Assembly (NCBI RefSeq): GCF_036226365.1
Contig: NZ_CP108462.1
Location: 6,604,501 to 6,668,500 of the forward strand
Direction of reading: 5' to 3'
DNA length: 64,000 nt
Source of the DNA: Streptomyces sp. NBC_01262
GTDB taxonomy: Bacteria; Actinomycetota; Actinomycetes; Streptomycetales; Streptomycetaceae
How positions within the stretch are numbered: position 1 is the first letter of the stretch; the number at the start of each line of letters is the position of its first letter. The position numbers and the translations under genes are program-made. Shown here one piece after another: positions 8,432 to 17,113 of the stretch. The notes under the pieces were generated by a model, which saw only the letters and a list, made by a program, of their open reading frames with translations, did not search any database and was not told the origin of the DNA.

Positions 8432-10021
8432 GTGAACGACGCACACCCTCGTTGGCAGTACGCCGACGGGCAGGAGCCGTATCCCCAGGACCCCCAGCAG
8501 CAGGACCCTTACGGACAGCAGCAGCCCGACTACAGCAACGGACAGCAGGGCTACGGCTACGACCCGTACGAACAGCAGCAGCAGGGCTACCCGCAGCAGC
8601 CGCCGTACTACCCCGAGCCCGAGCCGCAGCAGTACCAGGGCTACATCCCGCAGCAGCCGCAGTACGGGGACTACCCGCAGCCTCAGCAGCCGCCGCAGCA
8701 GTACCAGCAGCCGCAGTACGAGCAGCCTCAGCCGCAGTACGAGGAGCCCGCACCCGCCCCCGCCGCCCCGCAGGACCGGGACTACCGGACCGAGCAGTTC
8801 GCCTTCGTCGACGAGGACGCCGAGGAGTCCGAAGAGGTCATCGACTGGCTGAAGTTCACCGAGTCCCGCGTCGAGCGGCGCGACGAGCGCAAGCGGCGCG
8901 GCCGCAAGCGCGTGGTCGCCCTGGTCGTGGTGCTGGCCATGGTGGCGGTCGGCGGCGTCGGCTACCTCTGGAAGACCGGCCGGATCCCCGGCCTCGGCGA
9001 CACCGCCACGGCGACGACGACGGCCACCGGCGCCCAGAAGCGCGATGTGATCGTGCTGCACCTGCGCCCGGTCGACAGCGACGAGACCTCGACCGCGCTG
9101 CTGGTCAGCAACTCCACCACCGACCGCGGGACCACCGTCCTGCTGCCCAACTCCCTCGCCATCAGCACCGACGACGGCGACACCACCACCCTGGGCAAGT
9201 CCGTCGTCGACGAGGGCGCCACCCCCACCCGTGAGGGCCTGGACAATCTGCTCGGCACCAAGATCGCGGGCACCTGGCGGCTCGACACCCCGTATCTGGA
9301 GCTGCTCGTCGACTCGCTCGGCGACATCCTCGTGGACACCGACGCCACGGTGAAGTCCAAGGACACGACCCTGGTCAAGCCCGGCAAGCAGCAGGAGCTC
9401 AACGGCAAGGCGGCGGTCGCGTACGCCACCTATCGCGCCAGTGGCGAGGCACAGGACAAGCAGCTCGCCCGCTTCGGGCAGGTCGTCCAGGCCCTGCTGA
9501 AGAAGTTCCCCAGCAGCGCCAGTCTGGGCGTCAAGACCATCCAGACCCTCAACGCCATCCCCGACCCCTCGCTGAAGGAGAAGGAGCTCGGCGCGAGCCT
9601 GTCGGCCCTGGCCGAGCAGGCCAAGACCGGCGCGTACGCCACCGAGTCCCTCCCGGTGCAGACCGACGGCACGCTCAGCGCGAAGGCCACCCAGAGCGTG
9701 GTCAAGGACGTGCTCGGCGGCACCATCACCAACAGCAGCACCGACGGCGTCCTGAGGATCAGCGTCAGGAACGCCTCCGGCGACAAGGCCAACACCACCC
9801 AGGCCCAGGCCGCCGTGGTCAACGCCGGCTACACCTACGTGGCCGCCGGGACCGGCACGGCGCAGGCGGCCTCGCAGGTCATCTACACCGACGCCGCCAG
9901 GAAGGCGGACGCGCAGGAGGTCGCCAAGACCCTCGGCCTGGCCGCCGGGGTGGTCAAGAAGGGCACGGGCGCCTCCAACGCGGACATCACGGTCGTCCTG
10001 GGCAAGGACTACAAGGGGTGA
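8432..10021 (+). CDS. LytR C-terminal domain membrane protein
   Basis: 529 residues with GTG start after GAGGGG. Residues 1-118 are extremely rich in Gln, Tyr and Pro (runs such as QQQQGYPQQPPYYPEPEPQQ), encoded by CAG/TAC-rich DNA. A charged, acidic-then-basic cytoplasmic stretch precedes one membrane helix at about 160-180 (RVVALVVVLAMVAVGGVGYLW). The outside part resembles a degenerate LCP-like core (VIVLHLRPVDSDETSTALLV) followed by a LytR_C domain (SVRNASGDKANTTQAQAAVV ... ITVVLGKDY). LCP proteins attach glycopolymers to peptidoglycan, but the arginines of an active LCP site are not evident here, so it may act as a binding rather than catalytic subunit. A 6-bp hairpin (10026-10044) follows. 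Confidence 0.8.
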   Translation: MNDAHPRWQYADGQEPYPQDPQQQDPYGQQQPDYSNGQQGYGYDPYEQQQQGYPQQPPYYPEPEPQQYQGYIPQQPQYGDYPQPQQPPQQYQQPQYEQPQPQYEEPAPAPAAPQDRDYRTEQFAFVDEDAEESEEVIDWLKFTESRVERRDERKRRGRKRVVALVVVLAMVAVGGVGYLWKTGRIPGLGDTATATTTATGAQKRDVIVLHLRPVDSDETSTALLVSNSTTDRGTTVLLPNSLAISTDDGDTTTLGKSVVDEGATPTREGLDNLLGTKIAGTWRLDTPYLELLVDSLGDILVDTDATVKSKDTTLVKPGKQQELNGKAAVAYATYRASGEAQDKQLARFGQVVQALLKKFPSSASLGVKTIQTLNAIPDPSLKEKELGASLSALAEQAKTGAYATESLPVQTDGTLSAKATQSVVKDVLGGTITNSSTDGVLRISVRNASGDKANTTQAQAAVVNAGYTYVAAGTGTAQAASQVIYTDAARKADAQEVAKTLGLAAGVVKKGTGASNADITVVLGKDYKG

Positions 10022-10107
10022 CCGGCGCCCGCTGATAACGGGCGGAGACTGTCCGTGGGTCGTGAGACCCTTGGAGACACACGTTCCCCGACCGGAAAGC
10101 CTCACCT

Positions 10108-10545
10108 GTGACCGCCACGGACCGCTCCATCGAGCTCATCAAGGCCGCCGCCCAGGCAGCCGCCGACAAGCTCGCGCACGACATCATCGCCTACGACGTC
10201 AGCGACGTCCTCTCCATCACCGACGCGTTCCTGGTCGCCTCGGCGCCCAACGACCGCCAGGTGAAGGCCATCGTCGACGAGGTCGAGGAGCGGCTGCTCA
10301 AGGAGCTGGGCACCAAGCCGGTCCGCCGCGAGGGCGACCGTGACAGCCGCTGGGTGCTGCTGGACTACATCGACATCGTCGTGCACGTCCAGCACTCCGA
10401 GGAGCGGGTCTTCTACGCGCTGGAGCGCCTGTGGAAGGACTGCCCCGAGATCGAGCTGCCCAAGGACGCGGTGGACACCCGTGGCAAGGGCGAGGAGCAC
10501 GCGCGGTCCCTCGCGACCGCCGACGAGGACGGAGACCTGCGCTGA
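10108..10545 (+). CDS. rsfS: Ribosomal silencing factor RsfS
   Basis: 145 residues, GTG start. RsfS binds ribosomal protein uL14 on the 50S subunit and blocks subunit joining in starvation. Family marks are KLAHDIIAYDVSDVLSITDAFLVASAPNDRQVKAIVD (about 23-58) and WVLLDYIDIVVHVQHSEERVFYALERLWKDCPEI (about 89-122). The C-terminal ~25 residues are an acidic or variable extension. It directly follows nadD and the LytR_C gene, and its stop codon overlaps the apparent start of the next gene. Confidence 0.93.
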   Translation: MTATDRSIELIKAAAQAAADKLAHDIIAYDVSDVLSITDAFLVASAPNDRQVKAIVDEVEERLLKELGTKPVRREGDRDSRWVLLDYIDIVVHVQHSEERVFYALERLWKDCPEIELPKDAVDTRGKGEEHARSLATADEDGDLR

Positions 10546-11195
10546 GCACCGCAATCCGCGGCCGTGGCCGCCGGCTGGTGCTGTGGCGGCACGGCCAGAC
10601 CGCGTGGAACCTCGAAGGCCGCTTCCAGGGCACCACGGACATCGCGCTGACCGAGGTCGGCATCGGCCAGGCCAAGCGGGCCGCCCGGCTGCTCGCCGCG
10701 CTCAAGCCGGACGCCGTCATCGCCTCCGACCTGCAGCGCGCCGCCGACACCGCCGCCGAGCTGGCCGCCCTCACCGGGCTGGACGTCTCGCACCACGAAG
10801 GCCTTCGCGAGACCTACGCGGGCGTCTGGCAGGGGCTGACCCACGACGAGATCAGTTCCCGCTTCGGCGAGGAGTACGCCGCCTGGAAGCGCGGCGAGCC
10901 CGTCCGGCGCGGCGGCGGCGAGCTGGAGACCGAGGTGGCCGACCGGGCCGCCCCGGTCATCCTGGACGCCGCCGACAAGCTGCCCGACGGCGGCACCCTG
11001 GTCGCGGTCAGCCACGGCGGCGCCATCCGCACCGCCATCGGGCGGCTGATCGGCCTGGAGCCGCACACCTGGGAGTCCCTCGGCGGCCTGTCCAACTGCT
11101 GCTGGTCGGTGCTCGGCGAGGGCGCCCGCGGCTGGCGGCTGCAGGAGCACAACGCGGGCTCGCTGCCCGAGCCGGTGCTCGGCGACGACGACTGA
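10542..11195 (+). CDS. Histidine phosphatase family protein
   Basis: 217 residues if started at the CTG at 10542, which overlaps the rsfS stop (CTGA) and has GGACGGAGAC upstream. The first beta strand with the catalytic motif, RRLVLWRHGQTAWN, follows at once; the only other in-frame start is a GTG at 10578 that would truncate that strand. Other family marks are GRFQGTTDIALTEVGIGQA, ASDLQRAADTAAEL, the acid E in HEGLRETYAGVWQGLT, and the second histidine in LVAVSHGGAIRT. Members dephosphorylate small molecules (phosphoglycerate-like, alpha-ribazole phosphate and others); the substrate cannot be told. Translation is probably coupled to rsfS. Confidence 0.85.
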   Translation: MSTAIRGRGRRLVLWRHGQTAWNLEGRFQGTTDIALTEVGIGQAKRAARLLAALKPDAVIASDLQRAADTAAELAALTGLDVSHHEGLRETYAGVWQGLTHDEISSRFGEEYAAWKRGEPVRRGGGELETEVADRAAPVILDAADKLPDGGTLVAVSHGGAIRTAIGRLIGLEPHTWESLGGLSNCCWSVLGEGARGWRLQEHNAGSLPEPVLGDDD

Positions 11196-11290
11196 GCGGC
11201 GACTGTGCGATGTCCGGGCCCGATTTCTGGAATCGAGCCCTGACCGGCTAAGCTTCTACTCGTTCGCAGGGCGGAACGCCCGAGAACAGC

Positions 11291-11363
<73 letters not shown>

Positions 11364-11392
11364 CAATCCGCAGTCCATGTCCCGGGTCCTCG

Positions 11393-12295
11393 TCAGAGGG
11401 CTCGGGACATCTGCGTTCCGGAGACGATCTGCGAGAGCGGCCGGGCGTGCACCGAGCAGCCGATCAACGGGTCCTCCAGGCTGCGCAGTTGCTCGATCCG
11501 GGCCCTGCTCTCCTCGTCATCGGGCGTATAGACGACGACGCGGTGCTCGGGCATGCCGTCGATCGCCAGCGAGACGGTCGACATCTTGATGCTGCCGACC
11601 GACGCGTGCTGGATGTGCTTGATCCGCTGCCCCGGCGGGGCCACATCCCCGCTCGCCCACATCTGGGCGAACTCGGCGCTCGTCCGGATCATCCGCTCGA
11701 TGAACGACTCCCAGGCCGGCTCTCCCACATGCCGCCCGTAGGCCGTGCGCATCTGCGCGACCATGCGCGGCAGTTCATCGTCACGGTTGACGAACGCCGA
11801 GCAGCAGGACGGCCCCGAGAACAGCCGCAGCAGTACGTTGCGGTCGCTGCGCCCGACGAACCGCACACCCGGGAACAGGTCCCGGTACGCGGCGTTGGAC
11901 GCCAGCACGTCGTAACGCGCGTTGTAGACCACCGCGCACAACGGGTCGAGGGCGTCGATGATGCCCTGCACCTCGCCGCCCACGACATCGGCGTCCGGGA
12001 TGTCGTCCCGGACGAACGGCACGCCCGCCAGCCGGTAGAGGTGCTGCCGCTCGGTCACGTCCAGCCGCAGGGTGCGCGCGATCGCGTCCAGCACCTGCAC
12101 GCTCGCGTTGATCGGGCGGCCCTGCTCCAGCCACGTGTACCAGGTGACCCCGACCCCGGACAGCTGGGCGACCTCCTCGCGCCGCAGACCCGGCGTACGC
12201 CGCCGCAGGCCCGGCGGCATGCCGACGTCCTCGGGGGTGATCCTGGCGCGGCGGCTGCGCAGGAAGGCGGCGAGTTCGTTCCGGCGCTCGGGCAT
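11393..12295 (-). CDS. XRE-family regulator with MmyB-like ligand-binding domain
   Basis: 300 residues. The N-terminal helix-turn-helix (about 5-75) contains RRRTPGLRREEVAQLSGVG, the common streptomycete form of this fold, then YTWLEQGR. The rest is an MmyB-like PAS-type sensor domain (VVYNARYDVLASNAAYRDLFPG ... RDDELPRMVAQMR ... WASGDVAPPGQRIKHIQH ... MSTVSLAIDGMPEHRVVVYTPDD). Such regulators usually control an adjacent divergent gene, here the MFS exporter whose start is 96 nt away. Ligands for the family may be fatty acid-like, but none is shown here. ATG start fits the family. Confidence 0.88.
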   Translation of the reverse strand: MPERRNELAAFLRSRRARITPEDVGMPPGLRRRTPGLRREEVAQLSGVGVTWYTWLEQGRPINASVQVLDAIARTLRLDVTERQHLYRLAGVPFVRDDIPDADVVGGEVQGIIDALDPLCAVVYNARYDVLASNAAYRDLFPGVRFVGRSDRNVLLRLFSGPSCCSAFVNRDDELPRMVAQMRTAYGRHVGEPAWESFIERMIRTSAEFAQMWASGDVAPPGQRIKHIQHASVGSIKMSTVSLAIDGMPEHRVVVYTPDDEESRARIEQLRSLEDPLIGCSVHARPLSQIVSGTQMSRAL

Positions 12296-12364
12296 GCCAC
12301 CATCGTGCCGTGGGGCCGACGGCCTTGCCAGGTGCTGCCAGTACCAGCATCACGGGGCTCTCGT

Positions 12365-12372
12365 TACCGGTA
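12365..12372. promoter_or_regulatory. Candidate operator in the regulator/exporter intergenic region
   Basis: TACCGGTA palindrome, overlapped by a second one (GGTACC), lies 20 nt before the MFS start and within the 96-nt divergent gap. A dyad here fits an XRE dimer, but no family consensus is known to me and short GC-rich dyads are common in this genome. Confidence 0.25.
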
Positions 12373-12391
12373 CCGGGCCGGGCGCAGGCTC

Positions 12392-13861
12392 ATGGACATG
12401 ACGCATTCCACGCTCAGCACGCCTGTCTCCGGGCGCACCGGGACCGCGCGGCGCCCACCCGCCGGTCTGCTCCTCGGCATCATCCTCACGGCCCAGTTCA
12501 TGGCCCTGCTCGACGTCTTCATCGTCAACGTCGCCGCGCCCACCATCGGCAGCGACCTGCACGCCTCCGGTGCCGGACTCCAGCTCGTCATCGCCGGCTA
12601 CACCATCGCGTACGCCGTACTGCTGATCACCGGTGCGCGGATCGGCGACCTGTGGGGCCACCGCAGGGTCCTGCTGACCGGGATCGCGCTCTTCACGGCG
12701 GCCTCGCTGGCCTGCGGACTCGCCCAGTCCACGGGGGAGTTGATCGGCTTTCGCTTCGCGCAGGGCGCGGGGTCGGCGCTCATGGTGCCGCAGGTGCTGA
12801 GCCTCATCCAGCGCAACTTCACCGGCGAGGGACGCCTGCGCGCGCTGAGCGTGTACTCGGCCGTGCTCGCCTCCGGCGCGGCGGTCGGGCAGTCCCTGGG
12901 CGGGGTGCTCGTCAGCGCGGACCTCTTCGGGGCGGGCTGGCGGCCGGTGTTCCTGGTGAACGTGCCGATCGGGCTCGCGCTGCTCGTGCTGGCGCCGCGC
13001 GTCGTCCCGCGCGACGTGGCCGGCGCCCCCGAGCGGCGGCGCGGCCTGGACCTGCCGGGGCTGGTCGTGCTGGGCGCGGCGGTGTCCCTGCTGACCGTCC
13101 CGCTGGTCCTCGGGCAGGAGGAGGGCTGGCCGCTGTGGGGCTGGCTCTGCCTCGCGCTGAGCGCGGTCCTCTTCGTGGTCTTCGTCGCCCTGGAGGCGCG
13201 GCTCGCCCGGCGCGGGGGCGCTCCGCTGGTGTCGGCGCGGGTGCTCCGGGCGCCGGGCATGGGGCGCGCCGTCACCGTCATCGGGCTGGGCATGGCCGTC
13301 AACGCGGGCTTTCTGTTCTCCTTCGCCCTGCACCTGCAGGTGGGCCTCGGCGAGAGCGCCCTGCGCACCGGCCTCACCTTCGCCGTCGCGGCCGTGGCGT
13401 TCGGCCTCGCCGGCCTGCACTGGCGGCGGCTGCCCCAGCGCTCCTACGGTGCGCTGGCCTCCGGCGGCCTGCTGCTCGCCGCGCTCTCCCTCGCCGGGCT
13501 CGGCCTGCTGCTGCGGGACGGCGGCCGCCACGAAGCGGGGCTCGTGCTGGCCCTGGCCGGCCTGGGCGCGGGGCTCGGCCTCGCCTTCAGCCCCACCCTC
13601 ACTCTGGCCCTCGGCCAGGTCGTCCCCGAGGACGCGGCCGACGCCAGCGGGCTCCTTGCCACCGTCACCCAGCTCGGCATGCTCCTGGGCGTCGCCACTC
13701 TCGGCACGCTCTTCCTCAACCGCCTGGCCGTCTCCGGCCCCCACCCCTCCGCGCACGCGCTGGCCGTCACGTCGGCCGCACTCGCGGCCACGGCGCTGGC
13801 GGGGGCGTTGGCCGGCCTGCGCCGCTCAGGCGGACGGCCCGCCCCCGACCCGCAGAGCTGA
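12392..13861 (+). CDS. MFS transporter, DHA2 (14-helix drug exporter) type
   Basis: 489 residues from the ATG at 12392 (another in frame at 12398). Helix 1 and the following loop carry the DHA2 signature (FMALLDVFIVNVAAPTIGSDL, about 32-52). Motif A-like GARIGDLWGHRRVLLTG and motif C-like SGAAVGQSLGGVLVS follow. About 14 hydrophobic segments fit DHA2. The family exports drugs or metabolites by proton antiport. The gene is divergent from an XRE/MmyB regulator, the usual regulator-exporter pair, so induction by a small molecule is likely. The 3' end overlaps the convergent GT87 gene by 36 nt. Confidence 0.88.
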   Translation: MDMTHSTLSTPVSGRTGTARRPPAGLLLGIILTAQFMALLDVFIVNVAAPTIGSDLHASGAGLQLVIAGYTIAYAVLLITGARIGDLWGHRRVLLTGIALFTAASLACGLAQSTGELIGFRFAQGAGSALMVPQVLSLIQRNFTGEGRLRALSVYSAVLASGAAVGQSLGGVLVSADLFGAGWRPVFLVNVPIGLALLVLAPRVVPRDVAGAPERRRGLDLPGLVVLGAAVSLLTVPLVLGQEEGWPLWGWLCLALSAVLFVVFVALEARLARRGGAPLVSARVLRAPGMGRAVTVIGLGMAVNAGFLFSFALHLQVGLGESALRTGLTFAVAAVAFGLAGLHWRRLPQRSYGALASGGLLLAALSLAGLGLLLRDGGRHEAGLVLALAGLGAGLGLAFSPTLTLALGQVVPEDAADASGLLATVTQLGMLLGVATLGTLFLNRLAVSGPHPSAHALAVTSAALAATALAGALAGLRRSGGRPAPDPQS

Positions 13862-15166
13862 GCGCGGGGCGCGCACCTGCACGGGCCGTACCGGCGGGCG
13901 CCGCAGCCACGCGCGGGCGGTCACGACGCCGGCCACCGCGAGGAAGGCGACCCCGGCGGCCGGATAGATCGCGGACAGCAGCATCTCGCCCACGGACTGG
14001 TGGAGTTCCTCACGGCGGCCGGTGCCGTGGGGGACGTACCAGAGGGCGAAGGAGTAGAAGGTGAGCCCGGTGAGGGCGGCGGCCACGGTCCAGCGGCGGC
14101 GCCGCCCCCGGCGCCGTATCGCCTCGGCGGCGAGCAGCAGCACCAGCGGCACGGCCCAGACCCAGTGGTGGGACCAGGAGACGGGGCTGACGATGAGCGC
14201 GGTGACGGCGCAGGAGACGGCCGCCCAGGCGGGGCCGTGCGGCAGCCGGTCACCGGCGAGGAGGGCGGCGACGGCGACGGCCAGGCCCGCGCAGGCGACG
14301 AGGGCGGTGAGCAGCAGCCAGCCGCTCGCCGGATCGCCGGTGTGCAGCGCCCTGGCGATGACGCCGCGCAGCGACTGGTTGGCGGTGTCCTCGCCGTTGC
14401 CGGGGCGGTCGGCCGAGAAGATGATCTCGGTCCAGAAGCGCTTGGAGTCGTGCGGCAGCGCTATCGCGGTGAGCGCGACCGTGGCGAGGAAGGTGCCGGC
14501 CGCGACCGCCGCCCGCTGCAGGTGGACATTCCAGCCCGCGCCGCCGCTGCGCATGCGCCGGACGGCGAGCGCGATCCCCGCCGCTGCCAGGAAGACCGCG
14601 AAGAGCGCCGGCGTGAGCTTGATCCCGGCCGCGACGCCGATCCCGGCACCGGCCCAGCGGTTGCCCGGGCGCCGGGTCAGATCCCACAGCACGAGCACCG
14701 CCACCAGCAGGTTGACCTGCCCGTACCGCAGCGTCGTCCACACCGGCTCGCACCACACCGCGACCGCCGCGACCCCGAGCGTCACCGCCGTCTGCGGCAG
14801 CCGCGCCGGGCGGCGGCCGATGAGCCGCAGCGACAGGTGGACCAGCGCGACCAGCAGCCCGAGGTTGACCAGATTGGCGGCCATCCGCATCGCGCCGGTG
14901 CTCAGCCACGTCAGCGGGATGAACAGCACCGCGGCGAAGGGCGGATACGTGGTCGGCAGCAGGGCGCGGGTGGCCCGCATGTCGTACAGATCGCCGCCGG
15001 TGCGCACCGTCCAGCCCTCGGCCCGGTACACGTCCAGGTCGAGCATCGTGACATGCGCGGCCCGCTGCGCCAGCCAGAAGCCGGTCAGCGAGAGCACGCA
15101 CACCACCGCCGCGACCAGCGTGGCCCGCCGCGCGGGGTAGGGCGTCTGCTGCGTCGTCGCAGTCAC
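13826..15166 (-). CDS. GT87 family polyprenol-phosphate mannosyltransferase-like membrane protein
   Basis: 446 residues from the GTG at 15164-15166, preceded by CAGGAG. A TTG at 15220 is an alternative. It is an integral membrane protein with about ten hydrophobic segments. After helix 1 comes LDLDVYRAEGWTVRTGGDLYD and LLPTTYPPFAAVLFIPL, typical of DUF2029/GT87 enzymes that use polyprenyl-phosphate mannose on the outer face of the membrane. WTTLRYGQVNLLVAVLVLWD, GVAAGIKLTPALFAVFL and LIVSPVSWSHHWVWAVPLVLLL are further marks. Members mannosylate phosphatidylinositol or other lipids and glycans; the acceptor here is unknown. It lies between two identical tRNA-Ala genes. Confidence 0.86.
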   Translation of the reverse strand: MTATTQQTPYPARRATLVAAVVCVLSLTGFWLAQRAAHVTMLDLDVYRAEGWTVRTGGDLYDMRATRALLPTTYPPFAAVLFIPLTWLSTGAMRMAANLVNLGLLVALVHLSLRLIGRRPARLPQTAVTLGVAAVAVWCEPVWTTLRYGQVNLLVAVLVLWDLTRRPGNRWAGAGIGVAAGIKLTPALFAVFLAAAGIALAVRRMRSGGAGWNVHLQRAAVAAGTFLATVALTAIALPHDSKRFWTEIIFSADRPGNGEDTANQSLRGVIARALHTGDPASGWLLLTALVACAGLAVAVAALLAGDRLPHGPAWAAVSCAVTALIVSPVSWSHHWVWAVPLVLLLAAEAIRRRGRRRRWTVAAALTGLTFYSFALWYVPHGTGRREELHQSVGEMLLSAIYPAAGVAFLAVAGVVTARAWLRRPPVRPVQVRAPRSALRVGGGPSA

Positions 15167-15345
15167 GGTGTACGGCTCCTGGGTGGGGACGCGGGCACGA
15201 AGGCCCGACAGTATCGTCAATCACCCAGACCACCACAGGGCCCGGATCGGTTGCCCGCCGGGTGCCCTCCAAACGATTTGGCCAAACCCACGGCCAGCCC
15301 GTAATGTATGCCGAGTCGCCGGGGGGACCCGGAGGAACGGCACGC

Positions 15346-15418
<73 letters not shown>

Positions 15419-15500
15419 CTTCATCTCACGGAACACCTTCGCAGAACACCCAGGGTCTGGACGCCGATTACGGCCTCCGGGCCCTTTCGCTTTGCCCCGG

Positions 15501-15525
15501 GCCCCGGGCCGAGGGCGCCCGGGGC
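15501..15525 (-). terminator. Hairpin downstream of the NuoF-like gene
   Basis: GCCCCGGGC / GCCCGGGGC, 9 bp with a 7-nt loop, 17 nt beyond the stop of the leftward NuoF-like gene. There is no T tract. A second overlapping GCCCCGGGC at 15494 offers an alternative fold. Confidence 0.42.
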
Positions 15526-15541
15526 GGGCCCGGCGAGCGGC

Positions 15542-17113
15542 TCAGCGCCGCCCGGCGTCCTCGACGCGCAGCGCGAGCGCCGGGCAGCGGCGGACCGCGC
15601 GCTGCGCCTGCCCGGTGAGGTGCGCGGGGACGCGGGTGCCGGCGATGTCGGGGTAGCCGTTGGCGTCGAGGCGGACGATCTCGGGGAGGATGCCGGCGCA
15701 GAGGCCGTGGCCCTTGCACAGCGTCCAGTCGACCACGAGCTTCTGGTTGGAGGTGCCGGCGCTGCCGCCCTTGCCGGCGATGGGCTCGGAGCCCAGGAGC
15801 GGCATGACGCCCTTGACCGGGCGTCCGCAGCCGCCGCCGAGGACATGGGCGGCGAGGTCGTCGGTGAAGGCGCTGATGGAGGAGAGCACAAAGCGCATCG
15901 AGCCGTCGGGGTGCTTGCAGACGCCGCGTCCCTTGACGCCCATGGCGACCTTGCGAAGCTGTTCCAGGGCGGCCTGGCCGCCGCCGTTGAGCACGTCGCC
16001 GAGGAGGGCGGCCATCGCGGGCAGTCCGAGCTTGCAGGGCCCGCACTGGCCGGCGGTCTCGCCCGCCAGCCACTGGGCTATCTTCAGGGACTCGCCGAGC
16101 GGGCACAGGCCCGGGTCGAGGGGGAGCAGCGCGCCGGCGCCGAGGGTGGCCTTGTGGGCCTCCAGGCTTTCGCGGGCGATGGTGACCATGGAGGCGACCG
16201 AGGGGTCGATCCAGCCGCCGTGGTAGCCGCCGACCAGGACGCCCTGGCCGACCGAACCGCCGGCCATCTGCAGGATGTACGACATCGGGACGCCGGTCGG
16301 GGTCTCGATGACCAGCTGCTGCGGGACCGAGCCCGAGACGGTCAGCATGGCGGTGCCGGGCTCGCCGGCCACGCCGGTGGAGCCGTAGCGGATGGCGCCG
16401 AGCCGGGCGCCGATGGCCAGCTGGGTGAAGGTCTCGGTGTTGGAGAACAGGGTGGGCGCGCCGTCGACGCCTGCCTCGCTGGAGCTGACCTTGCGGCCGG
16501 GCGGCAGCGGAGCGCCGCCGTTGGCGGCCGAGATGATCGACGAGGACTCGCCGGAGACGAAGCGCTCCGGCATCCGTACGATCCGGGCCCGCAGGGCCTT
16601 GCCGCGCCGGTCGGCGAGGCCGCGCTCGGCCATGGCGTCGCGGACCGAGGCCTCGTTGGTGTCGCGGGTGACGGCGATGATGAGCTGGGAGGCGCCCATG
16701 ATCTCGGCTGCCAGCAGGGCGCCGTCGAGCATGAGGTGCGGGGCGCGCCGCAGGATCGTCGCGTCCTTGCGGCAGGCGGGCTCGCCCTCGGAGCCGTTGA
16801 CGACGACGACCGGGCGGATGCCGCGCTTCTTCACGTTCTCGCCGACCGCGCGCAGCTTCTTGTGGAAGGGGAAGCCGGCGCCGCCCTTGCCGCGCAGGAC
16901 CATCAGCTCGGCGAGGTCGATCAGTTCGCTCTCGGTCATCCCCGACGGCATGGAGCCGTGCACGGACAGGTGGGTGACCCGGTCCAGCCGCTCCACCTCG
17001 TCGAACCCGGCGGTGATCCGGGGCAGTCCTACCGCGCGCACCTCGGGCAGCACGTCTCCGCCGCCGGTCCGGGCACCGCGAAGGGCCGGGAGGTTGTCGG
17101 GGCGCGGGCTCAT
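15542..17113 (-). CDS. NuoF-like NADH-binding flavoprotein fused to a ferredoxin
   Basis: 523 residues, not part of a nuo operon. The NADH/FMN fold is shown by LRGKGGAGFPFHKKL (73-87) and VNGSEGEPACRKD (105-117), with SLBB-like FGARP-type sequence replaced by SYILQMAGGS. The iron-sulfur region is unusual: where NuoF has SCGxCxPCR this protein has ETAGQCGPCK (352-361), so the first cysteine is Ala354; C357, C360 and C399 remain. A C-terminal domain (about 458-515) is a small ferredoxin with CKGHGLC (C466, C472) and C510, the pattern of single-cluster [3Fe-4S]/[4Fe-4S] ferredoxins. Its ATG overlaps the stop of the upstream membrane cytochrome gene (ATGA), so the two are translationally coupled and likely pass electrons between NAD(P)H and membrane heme. 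Confidence 0.85.
   Translation of the reverse strand: MSPRPDNLPALRGARTGGGDVLPEVRAVGLPRITAGFDEVERLDRVTHLSVHGSMPSGMTESELIDLAELMVLRGKGGAGFPFHKKLRAVGENVKKRGIRPVVVVNGSEGEPACRKDATILRRAPHLMLDGALLAAEIMGASQLIIAVTRDTNEASVRDAMAERGLADRRGKALRARIVRMPERFVSGESSSIISAANGGAPLPPGRKVSSSEAGVDGAPTLFSNTETFTQLAIGARLGAIRYGSTGVAGEPGTAMLTVSGSVPQQLVIETPTGVPMSYILQMAGGSVGQGVLVGGYHGGWIDPSVASMVTIARESLEAHKATLGAGALLPLDPGLCPLGESLKIAQWLAGETAGQCGPCKLGLPAMAALLGDVLNGGGQAALEQLRKVAMGVKGRGVCKHPDGSMRFVLSSISAFTDDLAAHVLGGGCGRPVKGVMPLLGSEPIAGKGGSAGTSNQKLVVDWTLCKGHGLCAGILPEIVRLDANGYPDIAGTRVPAHLTGQAQRAVRRCPALALRVEDAGRR

Noticed and set aside
8460-8760. CAG/TAC-rich tract as a noncoding or CRISPR-like repeat
   Set aside because: Open reading frame continues through it with a coding-type Gln/Tyr/Pro composition; spacers and repeats of CRISPR type are absent.
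7886-10105. 739-residue open frame on the minus strand over nadD and the LytR_C gene
   Set aside because: It is a shadow of codon bias in high-GC DNA; the plus-strand genes have recognisable families.
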